A stretch of DNA of 61,593 nucleotides from Sphingobacteriales bacterium (GTDB lineage: Bacteria; Bacteroidota; Bacteroidia; UKL13-3), in assembly GCA_021298155.1 (NCBI GenBank), contig JAJTEN010000008.1, positions 1 through 61,593 of the forward strand, given 5' to 3'. The position numbers and the translations under genes are program-made. The notes under the pieces were generated by a model that was not told the DNA's origin, ran no database searches, and saw only the letters and a program-made list of their open reading frames with translations. Shown here in pieces: positions 26,688 to 35,530 of the stretch (position 1 is the stretch's first letter; each line of letters opens with the position of its first letter).

Positions 26688-27857
26688 TTATTTTGTTTCA
26701 ATCCATTGCCAAATTGCCCAATTTTTATCCATCCAATGATGGTAAACATGAACTAAGCAGGGCTTATGGGAAGTTGCAAAACCATCATCACTTATTTGAT
26801 TTGTGATTGGGTTGATTTGTACCCCAGGGTTATTATAATCAGCTATAAAATTATAATTCTTAGTTAATGTGGTATGTTTTGAAAGTCCAAATTCCCAGGC
26901 TGTGGCAATGAGTGTTCCTTGATCACGGGTTTTCCAATTTGTATTTGAAAAAATATCCATTGTCTTTTGGTGCCAAGCTTCTAAAAAATCATAACTATTC
27001 TCATTAAACACAAATACACCGCCATTCCAATGTTGCCAGTTTTTATCTTTTACTTCAATGCCGAATGTATGATTTATATATTCAATTAAGTGATTACATT
27101 CATCAAACCATATATCCTCACCTAGCTTATTTAACCAACGCTGCGTCCATTTATTATAATGAAGTCCGGTTGCTTTTTGCATCCGGCTTATATTCATTTC
27201 ATACATGATAACTTCTCCCTCATTGCTGTGCCAAGTTCGTGTTTTTTTATTGAAGTAAAAATCTTTATTAAACTTAAAAATTGGATAGCTAGTAAAATAG
27301 CGCAATGCAGTAAGAGCTTTTTTTACAATAGACTTTTTTAGCTGATCAAATTGGTTTTGTAAAATTTTTGATTTAGCGATAAGCCGCTCTTCTGTGATTG
27401 TGTTTTCTTGAACTGACTGCACAAAATCTGTAAACTTTTTTCTGTCTATTTCCCGATTTTTAAGGCAATTACAATTAACGGCATACGAGCTAAATTTCCT
27501 GATTTTACAATGATCGGGGGCAAAAATGATTGGACTTACAAATTGATCAAAAATTGTATCACAATCTTCTGAAACTGCAATTATATCTGTATCTAGGTAA
27601 CAATAGGTGTTTCCTTTGGGTAAAAATTTATGAATCCCTGTTTTTAAATAAATACTGGCCTGATGATGATTGAGGTATTCTGGTGTTTTAATATTGATTA
27701 CTGTGTCGTGAAAAATTGCTTCTTCATTTCTGCTGCTGTCTGTGAGCACCCAAATTTCTTTTTTGCTATATTTTTTTAGGTATTTCAGCGACAGTTTTAA
27801 AGTATCCGTATGCTCTTTAGCACCACAAACTACAAAAATAAAAATAGACTCACTCAT
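26688..27857 (-). CDS. Putative GT-A nucleotide-sugar transferase
   Basis: A 389-residue protein beginning with IFIFVVCGAKEHTDTLKL and containing YCYLDTDIIAVS (DTD as the DxD motif) and a GGVFVFN segment near the C-terminal third, all consistent with a GT-A fold. There is no signal peptide. It overlaps the epimerase gene by 8 bases, showing translational coupling. The family is not certain; the role in surface-glycan assembly is inferred from the neighbours. Confidence 0.65.
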   Translation of the reverse strand: MSESIFIFVVCGAKEHTDTLKLSLKYLKKYSKKEIWVLTDSSRNEEAIFHDTVINIKTPEYLNHHQASIYLKTGIHKFLPKGNTYCYLDTDIIAVSEDCDTIFDQFVSPIIFAPDHCKIRKFSSYAVNCNCLKNREIDRKKFTDFVQSVQENTITEERLIAKSKILQNQFDQLKKSIVKKALTALRYFTSYPIFKFNKDFYFNKKTRTWHSNEGEVIMYEMNISRMQKATGLHYNKWTQRWLNKLGEDIWFDECNHLIEYINHTFGIEVKDKNWQHWNGGVFVFNENSYDFLEAWHQKTMDIFSNTNWKTRDQGTLIATAWEFGLSKHTTLTKNYNFIADYNNPGVQINPITNQISDDGFATSHKPCLVHVYHHWMDKNWAIWQWIETK

Positions 27858-28785
27858 ACCTTGTAACTTTGAACCAATCTGTCATTTCTTTTACGCCAAT
27901 CTGGAGCGGAATAATTGGTTTGTATCCAATAAAATTGTGTAATTTATCTGAATTGCTGTGCGTACTTGTAAGTTCATTGTTGGGTAGTTGTTTGAATTCG
28001 AAAGTTATTTCTCTTTCAAGCATTTCAGCTATTGATTCTGCATAATTCTTTACCGATATTGGTTTACCAAAACCAATATTAAATAATTGGTGTGTTCCTG
28101 GTGTTTGGGTCTGTATTTTCTCAGCTAAAAGGTCAATAGCATGAACAACATCGCTTACATGCGTGAAGTCTCGCATCACCATACCCTCATTGTACAGCGT
28201 AATTTTTTTATTTTGACTGATGGCTTGCATAAATTTGTAGGCTGCCATATCTGGACGAGTGTATGATCCATACACTGTAAAAAATCTTAAGCCTATTGCC
28301 GTAATATCAAATTGAGCACAGTAATTTTCTATCATCACTTCGCTCATTTTTTTACTTGTTCCGTAAAATGAAAGCTGTTTAGAGGTTTCTGAATTTTCGT
28401 GCATCACCGATTGGTTGGGCGAATATACACTTGAACTACTTGCATAAATAAGGTGTTTTACACCATTTTTCCTGCATTGCTCTAAAACATTAAAGGTACC
28501 TACAACATTGGTATGTAGATATTTATTTGGAGCATGAATAGATCCAGAGATTCCTGTTTCTGCGGCTAAATGAACAAGAAGATCTGGTTTTTTGGGTAAG
28601 TTGTCTATAAAGTTATCATGAATACTAGCGTGATTAATATTTTTTATTTTTTTGGAACGCAATGCAACTGCCAAAGTAGCTTGTTCGAGTAAATCAATAC
28701 CTTGCACTAAATATTTATCTTGCCAAAGTTGTTGCAAATGGTAACCGATAAATCCGGCAGCACCTGTGATTAATATGGAAGGCAT
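27850..28785 (-). CDS. NAD-dependent sugar epimerase, UDP-glucuronate 4-epimerase-like
   Basis: A 311-residue short-chain dehydrogenase/epimerase from ATG 28785; a longer frame to 28836 would overlap asnB. The Rossmann motif TGAAGFIG (7-14), the Ser of ASSSS and Tyr141/Lys145 (YGTSK) form the catalytic set. GLRFFTVYGSYTRPDMA and MVMRDFTHVSDVV closely follow the pattern of UDP-glucuronate 4-epimerases. It would make a uronic acid donor, which fits the amidotransferase gene beside it. Confidence 0.85.
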   Translation of the reverse strand: MPSILITGAAGFIGYHLQQLWQDKYLVQGIDLLEQATLAVALRSKKIKNINHASIHDNFIDNLPKKPDLLVHLAAETGISGSIHAPNKYLHTNVVGTFNVLEQCRKNGVKHLIYASSSSVYSPNQSVMHENSETSKQLSFYGTSKKMSEVMIENYCAQFDITAIGLRFFTVYGSYTRPDMAAYKFMQAISQNKKITLYNEGMVMRDFTHVSDVVHAIDLLAEKIQTQTPGTHQLFNIGFGKPISVKNYAESIAEMLEREITFEFKQLPNNELTSTHSNSDKLHNFIGYKPIIPLQIGVKEMTDWFKVTRYE

Positions 28786-28817
28786 GGAGATAAGTTTATT
28801 CAGTTGCAATATATAGT

Positions 28818-30587
28818 TTATTGCTCGTCTATCCAATGCTTAAACCATTTTTCCATGATCAAAATCTTCCAAAGTTTCCAATTATACGTTTCTTTCAGGA
28901 GTTGATCTATATATTCTTGCTTAATGATATCGTACTTAACTAAACAAGAGTTTGTTAGTTCTTTTTTATAAAAATCTAGGTTCATGTAATAATTATCTGG
29001 GCCTACAAATCCTTGTTTTTTGCGATTTAATATGCTTTTTGGAAGATAATTTTTTATGTTTTCAAACAATAGAAATTTTGTTTGTGTTGGCTTAAAATAA
29101 TTGGATTCAGCTAATGAAAAGACTTTTTCAAACAATGTATGATCCAAGAATGGAACCCTTACCTCTAGCGAATTTGCCATACTTGCTCTATCTATTTTAG
29201 TTAATACAAGTTCACCCATAAAGCATTTTAAATCGAGATATTGAATAGATTTTAGTTTACTTAAATTGGGCAAGAAATGTTTGCGATAAAACCAATGCAC
29301 ATCTTTTTCTATGTATTTATGTATTCGCGGATGCAGCATGAGCTTGAGTTCATTGGCATCAAACCATCCCATTGCCATGGCTTGGGCATAGAATGAAACA
29401 GTTTCTGTTTTTCTCCCCAATAACCTATTTAACCAATTTTGTGTTGGATTCTCCATAAAATCATGTTGCCAAGTATATCCTGCAAAGATTTCATCGGCCC
29501 CTTCACCGCTTAAAACTGCCTTTACTTTGGTTCGGGCCAATTTACTAACCATATAAGTTGGGATAATTGAAATATCTGCAATAGGCTCATCATAAACTTC
29601 TGCCATTTTATCTATCCAATTCAGACTCTTTTCATCGGCACAGATGGCAGTATTATTAACATTTAAATGCTTGGCTACTATTTCGGCAAATTGATCTTCA
29701 CTTTTCTCCCAATTTTCAAACCCAATAGAAAATGTTTCCGGAATCTGCCCTAGCTTTTTCATGTAATTTACAAGGGCGCTACTATCATAACCACCGCTCA
29801 AAAAAGATCCAATAGGTACATCAGCTCTGGTGTGTTCTTTTACTGCGGTTTGGAGTATTTGATCTATTTCCTGAATTAACAGATCATTTGAAACTGAAAA
29901 ATTTGCTTGATTTATTGTCCAGTATTCACGCTCTTTTTGTTTTAGCGTTTGGGCATTAATTTCAATAAATGTAGCAGGCGCTACTTTGTTTATTTCTTGC
30001 CAAATTGTTTTTGGTGAAGGAATGTACCTGTATACAAAATAATCTGCAAAGGCCGAATAATTTATATTTTTAACAATCTTTCCAGAAGCCAATATGGCCT
30101 TTAATTCGGAAGCAAAAATAAGTTCATTTCCATTATTGTAATAGTACAGTGGTTTAATTCCAAAGCGGTCTCTTACTAAAAATACTTTTTGTAATTGAAC
30201 ATCATATAAGCCAAACGCAAACATGCCTTTCAGCTTAGATAAGCTATCTATTCCCCATACTTTATATGCTGCAATAATAACCTCTGTATCTGTATTTGTT
30301 TGAAATGCATAACGAGATTCCAGTTCATTTTTTAGCTCTAGGTAATTATATATTTCTCCATTAAAGGTAAGCCATATTTGCTTATCAGAATCGCACATGG
30401 GTTGTGTTCCAGAATCACTTAAATCTATAAATGAAAGTCGGGTATGTCCAAAAGCCAGTTGTTTATTTTCACTCAGCTTTATGCCTGCATGATCGGGCCC
30501 CCGGTGCGACAAGCTAAGCAGCATGTTAGTAAAAATGCTTTCATCTATTTTATCTGATAGTTGAATTTGTCCGAGTATCCCGCACAT
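28818..30587 (-). CDS. asnB: Glutamine-hydrolysing asparagine synthase-type amidotransferase
   Basis: A 589-residue class II glutamine amidotransferase. Cys2 (MCGILG) is the glutaminase nucleophile. The synthetase half has the PP-loop SGGYDSS (264-270) for ATP binding and SGEGADEIFAGY later. Length is normal for AsnB. AsnB-like enzymes are common in O-antigen/capsule loci, where they may amidate uronic acids. With the adjacent glucuronate epimerase that role is plausible here, but ordinary asparagine synthesis cannot be excluded. Confidence 0.85.
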   Translation of the reverse strand: MCGILGQIQLSDKIDESIFTNMLLSLSHRGPDHAGIKLSENKQLAFGHTRLSFIDLSDSGTQPMCDSDKQIWLTFNGEIYNYLELKNELESRYAFQTNTDTEVIIAAYKVWGIDSLSKLKGMFAFGLYDVQLQKVFLVRDRFGIKPLYYYNNGNELIFASELKAILASGKIVKNINYSAFADYFVYRYIPSPKTIWQEINKVAPATFIEINAQTLKQKEREYWTINQANFSVSNDLLIQEIDQILQTAVKEHTRADVPIGSFLSGGYDSSALVNYMKKLGQIPETFSIGFENWEKSEDQFAEIVAKHLNVNNTAICADEKSLNWIDKMAEVYDEPIADISIIPTYMVSKLARTKVKAVLSGEGADEIFAGYTWQHDFMENPTQNWLNRLLGRKTETVSFYAQAMAMGWFDANELKLMLHPRIHKYIEKDVHWFYRKHFLPNLSKLKSIQYLDLKCFMGELVLTKIDRASMANSLEVRVPFLDHTLFEKVFSLAESNYFKPTQTKFLLFENIKNYLPKSILNRKKQGFVGPDNYYMNLDFYKKELTNSCLVKYDIIKQEYIDQLLKETYNWKLWKILIMEKWFKHWIDEQ

Positions 30588-30618
30588 AATGGATTGTGTT
30601 TAGAATTACAAAATGATA

Positions 30619-31608
30619 TTATTTTGTTGCTATACCAAAATAAATTCTATAAAAATTAAATGAGTGGTTTTTTAGCGAATAAATTGGCCTATCAGACAGG
30701 ATTACATATGGGTTACTAGTATTAGTAGTTGCTTTTATTGTTCCAAAAAACGGATATTTTCGATTAGTAATAACTAAATTTGTAGGCATTAAATTCTTGC
30801 TTTCTGTATTTAGGTAGTTGCAAACTAAAGTGCTCACATTCGACTTGTTATCTTGAAATTTAATTCTTACATCTTCAATAAATCTTTTAGAAATAAATTC
30901 TGCAAACTTCGCAAAACGCGGTTTTACATCATATATACATATGTTATGGAATTGACTATTTCTTAAATCTTGATAATCTAATATTTTATTTGAAGTAATA
31001 TCTCTCGCAATAAATAGATCTGAAGGATCAAAAATATAATATTTTTCATCGATATTTACTATTGGGTATGTGTGAATATTTTGTATAGAGATTGATTCAG
31101 ATTTTAGATGAAGAAAACTATCAATTAATGAAATAAAAAAGCTTGTTCTATCACCACACCATACAGGGACTTTATTTTCATTTCCTTTTTGATATCTTTC
31201 TGCTAAACTGAGGTTTGACCAATTTGGTATAGCTATGTAATCATTCGATTTGCCAATTTTACTTCCTAAAAATTGTTTACAGAATAGTGTTTGTGTGAAA
31301 TTAGCTATAGTAAGGCAATGTAAAAACTTTTTTGTATGTTGATTTATATTTGTTTTATCAATTGAGTCTATATTCTGCTGAATCCTGCGCATTGCCTCTT
31401 GGTAACTATATGGCATATTTTTGATAAACGTATCATTACTAAAAGTGAAACTATTTACATATGTTTTATTGGTAGCTTGATTTGAAATATCGTCTATGAT
31501 TAGATGTTTTACATCTTCAAATTCAACTGAATTATTGATTTTTTTGCAGCCAATAAAAATGATGATGAATGCGACAAATAGTATTTTATTGAAAATTAAA
31601 TATTTCAC
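30619..31608 (-). CDS. Lipoprotein with transglutaminase-like Cys-His-Asp triad
   Basis: A 329-residue lipoprotein with a GTG start and lipobox IFIGC (Cys21). The middle contains PVWCGDRTSFF (Cys151), an IHTYPIVNI strand (His179) and YYIFDPSD (Asp194). The order and spacing of Cys, then His about 28 later and Asp about 15 further match the transglutaminase-like fold. Such proteins act as cysteine peptidases, amidases or structural relatives. The flanking domains are unrecognised. It abuts the UbiA-like gene directly. Its role in the glycan operon is unknown; processing of an envelope protein or amide bond is one possibility. Confidence 0.55.
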   Translation of the reverse strand: MKYLIFNKILFVAFIIIFIGCKKINNSVEFEDVKHLIIDDISNQATNKTYVNSFTFSNDTFIKNMPYSYQEAMRRIQQNIDSIDKTNINQHTKKFLHCLTIANFTQTLFCKQFLGSKIGKSNDYIAIPNWSNLSLAERYQKGNENKVPVWCGDRTSFFISLIDSFLHLKSESISIQNIHTYPIVNIDEKYYIFDPSDLFIARDITSNKILDYQDLRNSQFHNICIYDVKPRFAKFAEFISKRFIEDVRIKFQDNKSNVSTLVCNYLNTESKNLMPTNLVITNRKYPFFGTIKATTNTSNPYVILSDRPIYSLKNHSFNFYRIYFGIATK

Positions 31609-32781
31609 TTAAATTATTTTATTTTTTATGTATTCCCAAGCTGATTTTTTTTCTTTGATTAAATTTACCCCACAAATCAAAAATGCATAGTAGATCGAAT
31701 AGTTTACTATGGAACTAATAAGCTGTTTTAGGTCTATTCTTAATCGAATTAAATGAATTCTTAATCTTACTAACCAGCTTAATATTGGGGTATAAATACT
31801 AATTGGAATGAAAAGAGATATATGTATAAGTAGTAAAAACAACCAACTAGGTTTAGTATAAATTAGGACACTTAAAAAGAGTAGCGGAAAAAAGAACTGA
31901 TACAAGCGATCTGTAGCATGTCTGTTTGAATTGTGAACAATTAGTTTGTTTCTTAATAATTTTACTCGCTTATAAAATTTTGTTGCAATCCAACTGGTAA
32001 CTAATAAACCAAGAGTAAATATAAAATGATGAAAAGCTAATATGCCAAATGTTAGTGCACACAAAGCAATTTCGATAATAATTGTGCTAATTAAAAAAAT
32101 GTTTGTTTTGTAAACACCTATGTATCTCGGTAGCGTTATTTTACCTATAAATTTATCGTAAAATATGTCATTAATATTGTGAATAGTAATATTTCTAATT
32201 CCAGCAAGAAATAATGCAAAAATATACGCTAGTAAAACAAAATAAATATACGTATTATATGAATCTTGGGATTTGAATAAAAAATAGGTATATGCAGATA
32301 GAATGAATGGAATAACATAAGCATAGGTTGCATCAATTAGGGTTGCCAATAACCAATGTTCTTTCAATCTGATAGGAGGAGAAGAGTATATTAGAAATAG
32401 GGAAATCTCGCAAATAATTAAAAAATAGGATGTATTATTTGCAGGTAAAAATATCCATGGAATAAAGGTTCCACATAGAATAATTAGAAGTAAAAATAGG
32501 ATTGAAAATGTGTTAAGTTCAGATAGCTTATTATTTTTCCCTGCTTTAATATCATCTTTTCTATCAAATAACTCATTGATAAAATATCCGAATGCAGCAA
32601 ATCCAAATGAGGTAAATAATGATCCAACAAGGAGTAACAGCGACAATTTATTTACATCTATATTAAAAAGGTATAGCCATAGATAAATATTTCCAAAAAT
32701 ATTTGGAATAAAACTATATCTCCAATCAGTGGATCTTGTTGCTAAAATAAGCTTATTGCTAAAATTAAAAAATGCCTTCAT
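31609..32781 (-). CDS. UbiA-family integral-membrane prenyltransferase
   Basis: A 390-residue polytopic protein with about 8-9 TM segments. It carries both Asp motifs of the UbiA superfamily: NELFDRKDD (69-77) and NDIFYDKFIGKITLP (Asp205, Asp209). These bind the Mg-diphosphate of a prenyl donor. Family members attach prenyl chains to aromatic rings, haem or lipids, or make polyprenyl-phosphate pentose (DPPR synthase). Its start overlaps the methyltransferase stop (ATGA). Here it could make a prenylated product or a lipid-linked pentose for the glycan; the sequence does not decide. Confidence 0.8.
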   Translation of the reverse strand: MKAFFNFSNKLILATRSTDWRYSFIPNIFGNIYLWLYLFNIDVNKLSLLLLVGSLFTSFGFAAFGYFINELFDRKDDIKAGKNNKLSELNTFSILFLLLIILCGTFIPWIFLPANNTSYFLIICEISLFLIYSSPPIRLKEHWLLATLIDATYAYVIPFILSAYTYFLFKSQDSYNTYIYFVLLAYIFALFLAGIRNITIHNINDIFYDKFIGKITLPRYIGVYKTNIFLISTIIIEIALCALTFGILAFHHFIFTLGLLVTSWIATKFYKRVKLLRNKLIVHNSNRHATDRLYQFFFPLLFLSVLIYTKPSWLFLLLIHISLFIPISIYTPILSWLVRLRIHLIRLRIDLKQLISSIVNYSIYYAFLICGVNLIKEKKSAWEYIKNKII

Positions 32782-33608
32782 GGTTTATTTAGCGAATAAA
32801 GATGCATGTTTTTTGGCTTCAAATCTTTAGGTTTAGTTAATATCAACTCATAGAAATCAATCGGAAAAATATATTCATCCCATCCATTAATTTTACCGAT
32901 GTTAAACAGGTTCTGAAAGGTATTAGAAATCGTTAACTTTTCAAATTGATCGATTTCAATTTCAGGAACTTTGACTGTTCTTAATTCAAGACCTACTGAT
33001 CGTAATATGTTTAGAGTTGATGAAAGATCGGGAATATCATATTCATATGCAGTATTTATTTCTGTGCATATTTCATCAATTCTAAGTTGTTCCCAATCAT
33101 CGTTACTTATTCTTTTAAATAAGTCTTTTATATAAAGCTTTCCCCCTGGTTTCAATACCTTCCAACACGCATCAATTAATTCCATTTTACTTGTTGAATG
33201 TCCAAAAGATTCTAAAAAGTAAATCATATCAAACGCTTCATTACCGAACCTGCTGGCTATAGTATGGTAATCTAATAAGTGTGGTGTAATGCTATTACCT
33301 AGATCTTTATCGGCAATATTCTTTTTTGCCATATTGAACTGCACATCAGAAATAGTGCACGCATCAATTTGTATATCTAATATATTTTCTGCAAAATAAA
33401 TGGCTGGCCCACAAACACCACAGCCAGCATCAAGCACTTTCATGCCCGGTAAAATTCCAGCAGATTTTATAGTATAAGATAAGTAATCAGTAATATTTAG
33501 AGTTCTAAAAGCTTGAATAATGTCTCCGTATACAGCTAAAAATTTTTCTGTATTTTCATTATAAAACTCTTGAACTCTTTCTGAATTGTTGTTATTTATT
33601 GCTTTCAA
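32778..33608 (-). CDS. SAM-dependent class I methyltransferase, isoprenoid/sterol C-methyltransferase-like
   Basis: A 276-residue protein with a TTG start 14 bases after the PhyH gene. Motif I is VLDAGCGVCGP, followed by an acidic-loop equivalent DACTISDVQF, then DMIYFLESFGH and WKVLKPGGKLYIKD. The ISDVQ and FLESFGH segments resemble the SMT/geranyl-diphosphate C-methyltransferase branch, but this is a pattern comparison. Coupling to a UbiA-type gene by a 4-base overlap supports an isoprenoid or aromatic substrate; methylation of a sugar terminus is the alternative. Confidence 0.75.
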   Translation of the reverse strand: MKAINNNNSERVQEFYNENTEKFLAVYGDIIQAFRTLNITDYLSYTIKSAGILPGMKVLDAGCGVCGPAIYFAENILDIQIDACTISDVQFNMAKKNIADKDLGNSITPHLLDYHTIASRFGNEAFDMIYFLESFGHSTSKMELIDACWKVLKPGGKLYIKDLFKRISNDDWEQLRIDEICTEINTAYEYDIPDLSSTLNILRSVGLELRTVKVPEIEIDQFEKLTISNTFQNLFNIGKINGWDEYIFPIDFYELILTKPKDLKPKNMHLYSLNKP

Positions 33609-33622
33609 TTTTTTTTTAATAA

Positions 33623-34459
33623 TTATCTAAACAATCTTTTAAACCAACTTTGTTTTTCGATACTATTTTGTTGCAAATAATTTGGAATTGATTTTGAAAT
33701 CTCGTTACGAAATGGCAACTCACTTAGTTTCGTTAAAACTTCTGCGCCTCTGTTAATATCACTACCTAAAAAGAAGGCTTCATTACTTTCATATACATTT
33801 ACTTTATTATCTCCTACAGTATAATGTAACATTGGAATTCCATTTGGTATAGCTCCAAAAACAGTTGCTAATCTGTATTCATTTGTGGTATTTGGATATG
33901 ATGCATGAAAAAGCCTAGCATCATAAATAACACCCTCTCCCGCTTTTAAATTCATGGTTTTCATGTTTTGCCAAATGACTTCTTGTTGACCAGGAAATGA
34001 ATCTGGTAATTGTGGTCCTCTATAATTTTTTACCCATAAATGACTACCAGGAGAAATCCTGAACGCGCCATTACTTTCATTAACATCTACCAATGGCACC
34101 CAAATATTGAAAGCCCTATATTTATCCTCATCTATAAATCCCCAATCTTGATGTGGATGAAGTCTTTCTTTCTCCTCATTAGTTTTCACAATAAATATTC
34201 CGCCAATCATTTTGTGGTCTATGAATATTTCTTTGATAATTGGTTCAAATATTAATTTAATATTTTTGGTAATCTCTTGCCTTTTAGGAACATCATCTGA
34301 AAATACACTGGCATAAAATCCAGGAATAGGCTTAGTATGATGAAATCTGTATAAGCTTTTAAGTGTTTCGATTTCTTCATTATTAATGAATTGTACAACC
34401 GCATACCCTTCTTTTTTTAGTTGCTCATCAAGATCATTATTGTTTAGTACCTTGGTCAT
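33623..34459 (-). CDS. PhyH-family Fe(II)/2-oxoglutarate oxygenase, third of a tandem trio
   Basis: A 278-residue double-stranded beta-helix oxygenase. The iron triad is His103-x-Asp105 (HPHQDW) and His185 (RLFHAS), with Arg196 for 2-oxoglutarate. GAFRISPGSH and the paired IWVPLVDV strand are typical of phytanoyl-CoA dioxygenase relatives. The Asp in HxD makes it a hydroxylase or related oxidase rather than a halogenase. The substrate is unknown. It follows the second oxygenase by 3 bases. Confidence 0.85.
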   Translation of the reverse strand: MTKVLNNNDLDEQLKKEGYAVVQFINNEEIETLKSLYRFHHTKPIPGFYASVFSDDVPKRQEITKNIKLIFEPIIKEIFIDHKMIGGIFIVKTNEEKERLHPHQDWGFIDEDKYRAFNIWVPLVDVNESNGAFRISPGSHLWVKNYRGPQLPDSFPGQQEVIWQNMKTMNLKAGEGVIYDARLFHASYPNTTNEYRLATVFGAIPNGIPMLHYTVGDNKVNVYESNEAFFLGSDINRGAEVLTKLSELPFRNEISKSIPNYLQQNSIEKQSWFKRLFR

Positions 34460-34462
34460 TTT

Positions 34463-35530
34463 TTAATATTTTCCAGTTAATCTGTATTTTGATTCTTTAT
34501 AAATATTATACGGCGTATAAATTTTTGAAAATTGAATTAATTTCTTGCTGTATTCTTTGTAATAATTCTTTTTTTCTTTTTTTACCTTGATTTCTTCATA
34601 ATTTAAATTTTCTTGCTCAGGTTGAATTGGTCTTTTTATTTGATATTTACCTTTTGATACTCCGTTTTTATCGAGTAATTCTGTTATTTCATTTTGGGTA
34701 AACCTTACATTTTCATATTCAAATTCACTAATTACTTGACAATTATTTGGAATTTTTCCTTGTTCATATTCTTCTATTAAATCGTCATTCATATGTGTTA
34801 AAAAGAAGTTTTCGGGTACTTCTAATTGGAGCACTTTATTTTTAGTTCCTGGTTTTAAAAAATAGTGTGTTAATTTGGAATCTATTGGTGTTATTCCAAT
34901 ACCTACAATTATTCTATCTCCGCCTAAAATATTTGGGTTAGCACCATGTACACATTTGTTGTTAAAGACAAATGCATCACCAGCATTTATTTCTGGAAAT
35001 GTTAAGTAATTAAACAGTAAATCCTCATGTCCCTGTGTTGCATTAATAAAATAGGAGGATGGCGATCCAATTATTCCATCAAATATTTGATGACTTCCTG
35101 GGATAAATCCCAGTGAACCTGAATTTGGGGTAAGATCATCCATACTGATCCAAATTGTTGCTGAAAAAGAATCTGTTTCATTGTGTGGTGAAAAAATCCA
35201 ATCCTGATGTGGATATGTGTAAGAGTAATCATCTGATTGTTTTATGATGAAACCACCAAGATGAACCTTATAATCTTTGAGGTATTTATCTAATTTTGGT
35301 TTAACAAGACTTTGAATGAAATGCATAGTATCTGTTTTAAGTTTTAGATTTTTATCATCTAAGCTTACGTAAATACCATACACAGAGTTTTTTATAGATA
35401 GATTTTCTGTAAGATTCGAATAAAAATTTCGTATTTTATGGATTTCATCTTTATCTAGAATGCTTAATTTAACATATCCGTTTTCAACAAAAGAATTATG
35501 GTGGTTAGTATCTCTAAAGACAGTTTTCAT
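34463..35530 (-). CDS. PhyH-family Fe(II)/2-oxoglutarate oxygenase, second of the trio
   Basis: A 355-residue paralogue with His108-x-Asp110 (YPHQDW), His195 (KCVHGAN) and Arg206. SLGFIPGSHQ and ATIWISMDDL align with the neighbours. It has a C-terminal extension of about 100 charged residues (from about 255) that the third copy lacks. Start and stop overlap the first oxygenase by 4 bases, so translation is coupled. Substrate unknown. Confidence 0.85.
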   Translation of the reverse strand: MKTVFRDTNHHNSFVENGYVKLSILDKDEIHKIRNFYSNLTENLSIKNSVYGIYVSLDDKNLKLKTDTMHFIQSLVKPKLDKYLKDYKVHLGGFIIKQSDDYSYTYPHQDWIFSPHNETDSFSATIWISMDDLTPNSGSLGFIPGSHQIFDGIIGSPSSYFINATQGHEDLLFNYLTFPEINAGDAFVFNNKCVHGANPNILGGDRIIVGIGITPIDSKLTHYFLKPGTKNKVLQLEVPENFFLTHMNDDLIEEYEQGKIPNNCQVISEFEYENVRFTQNEITELLDKNGVSKGKYQIKRPIQPEQENLNYEEIKVKKEKKNYYKEYSKKLIQFSKIYTPYNIYKESKYRLTGKY

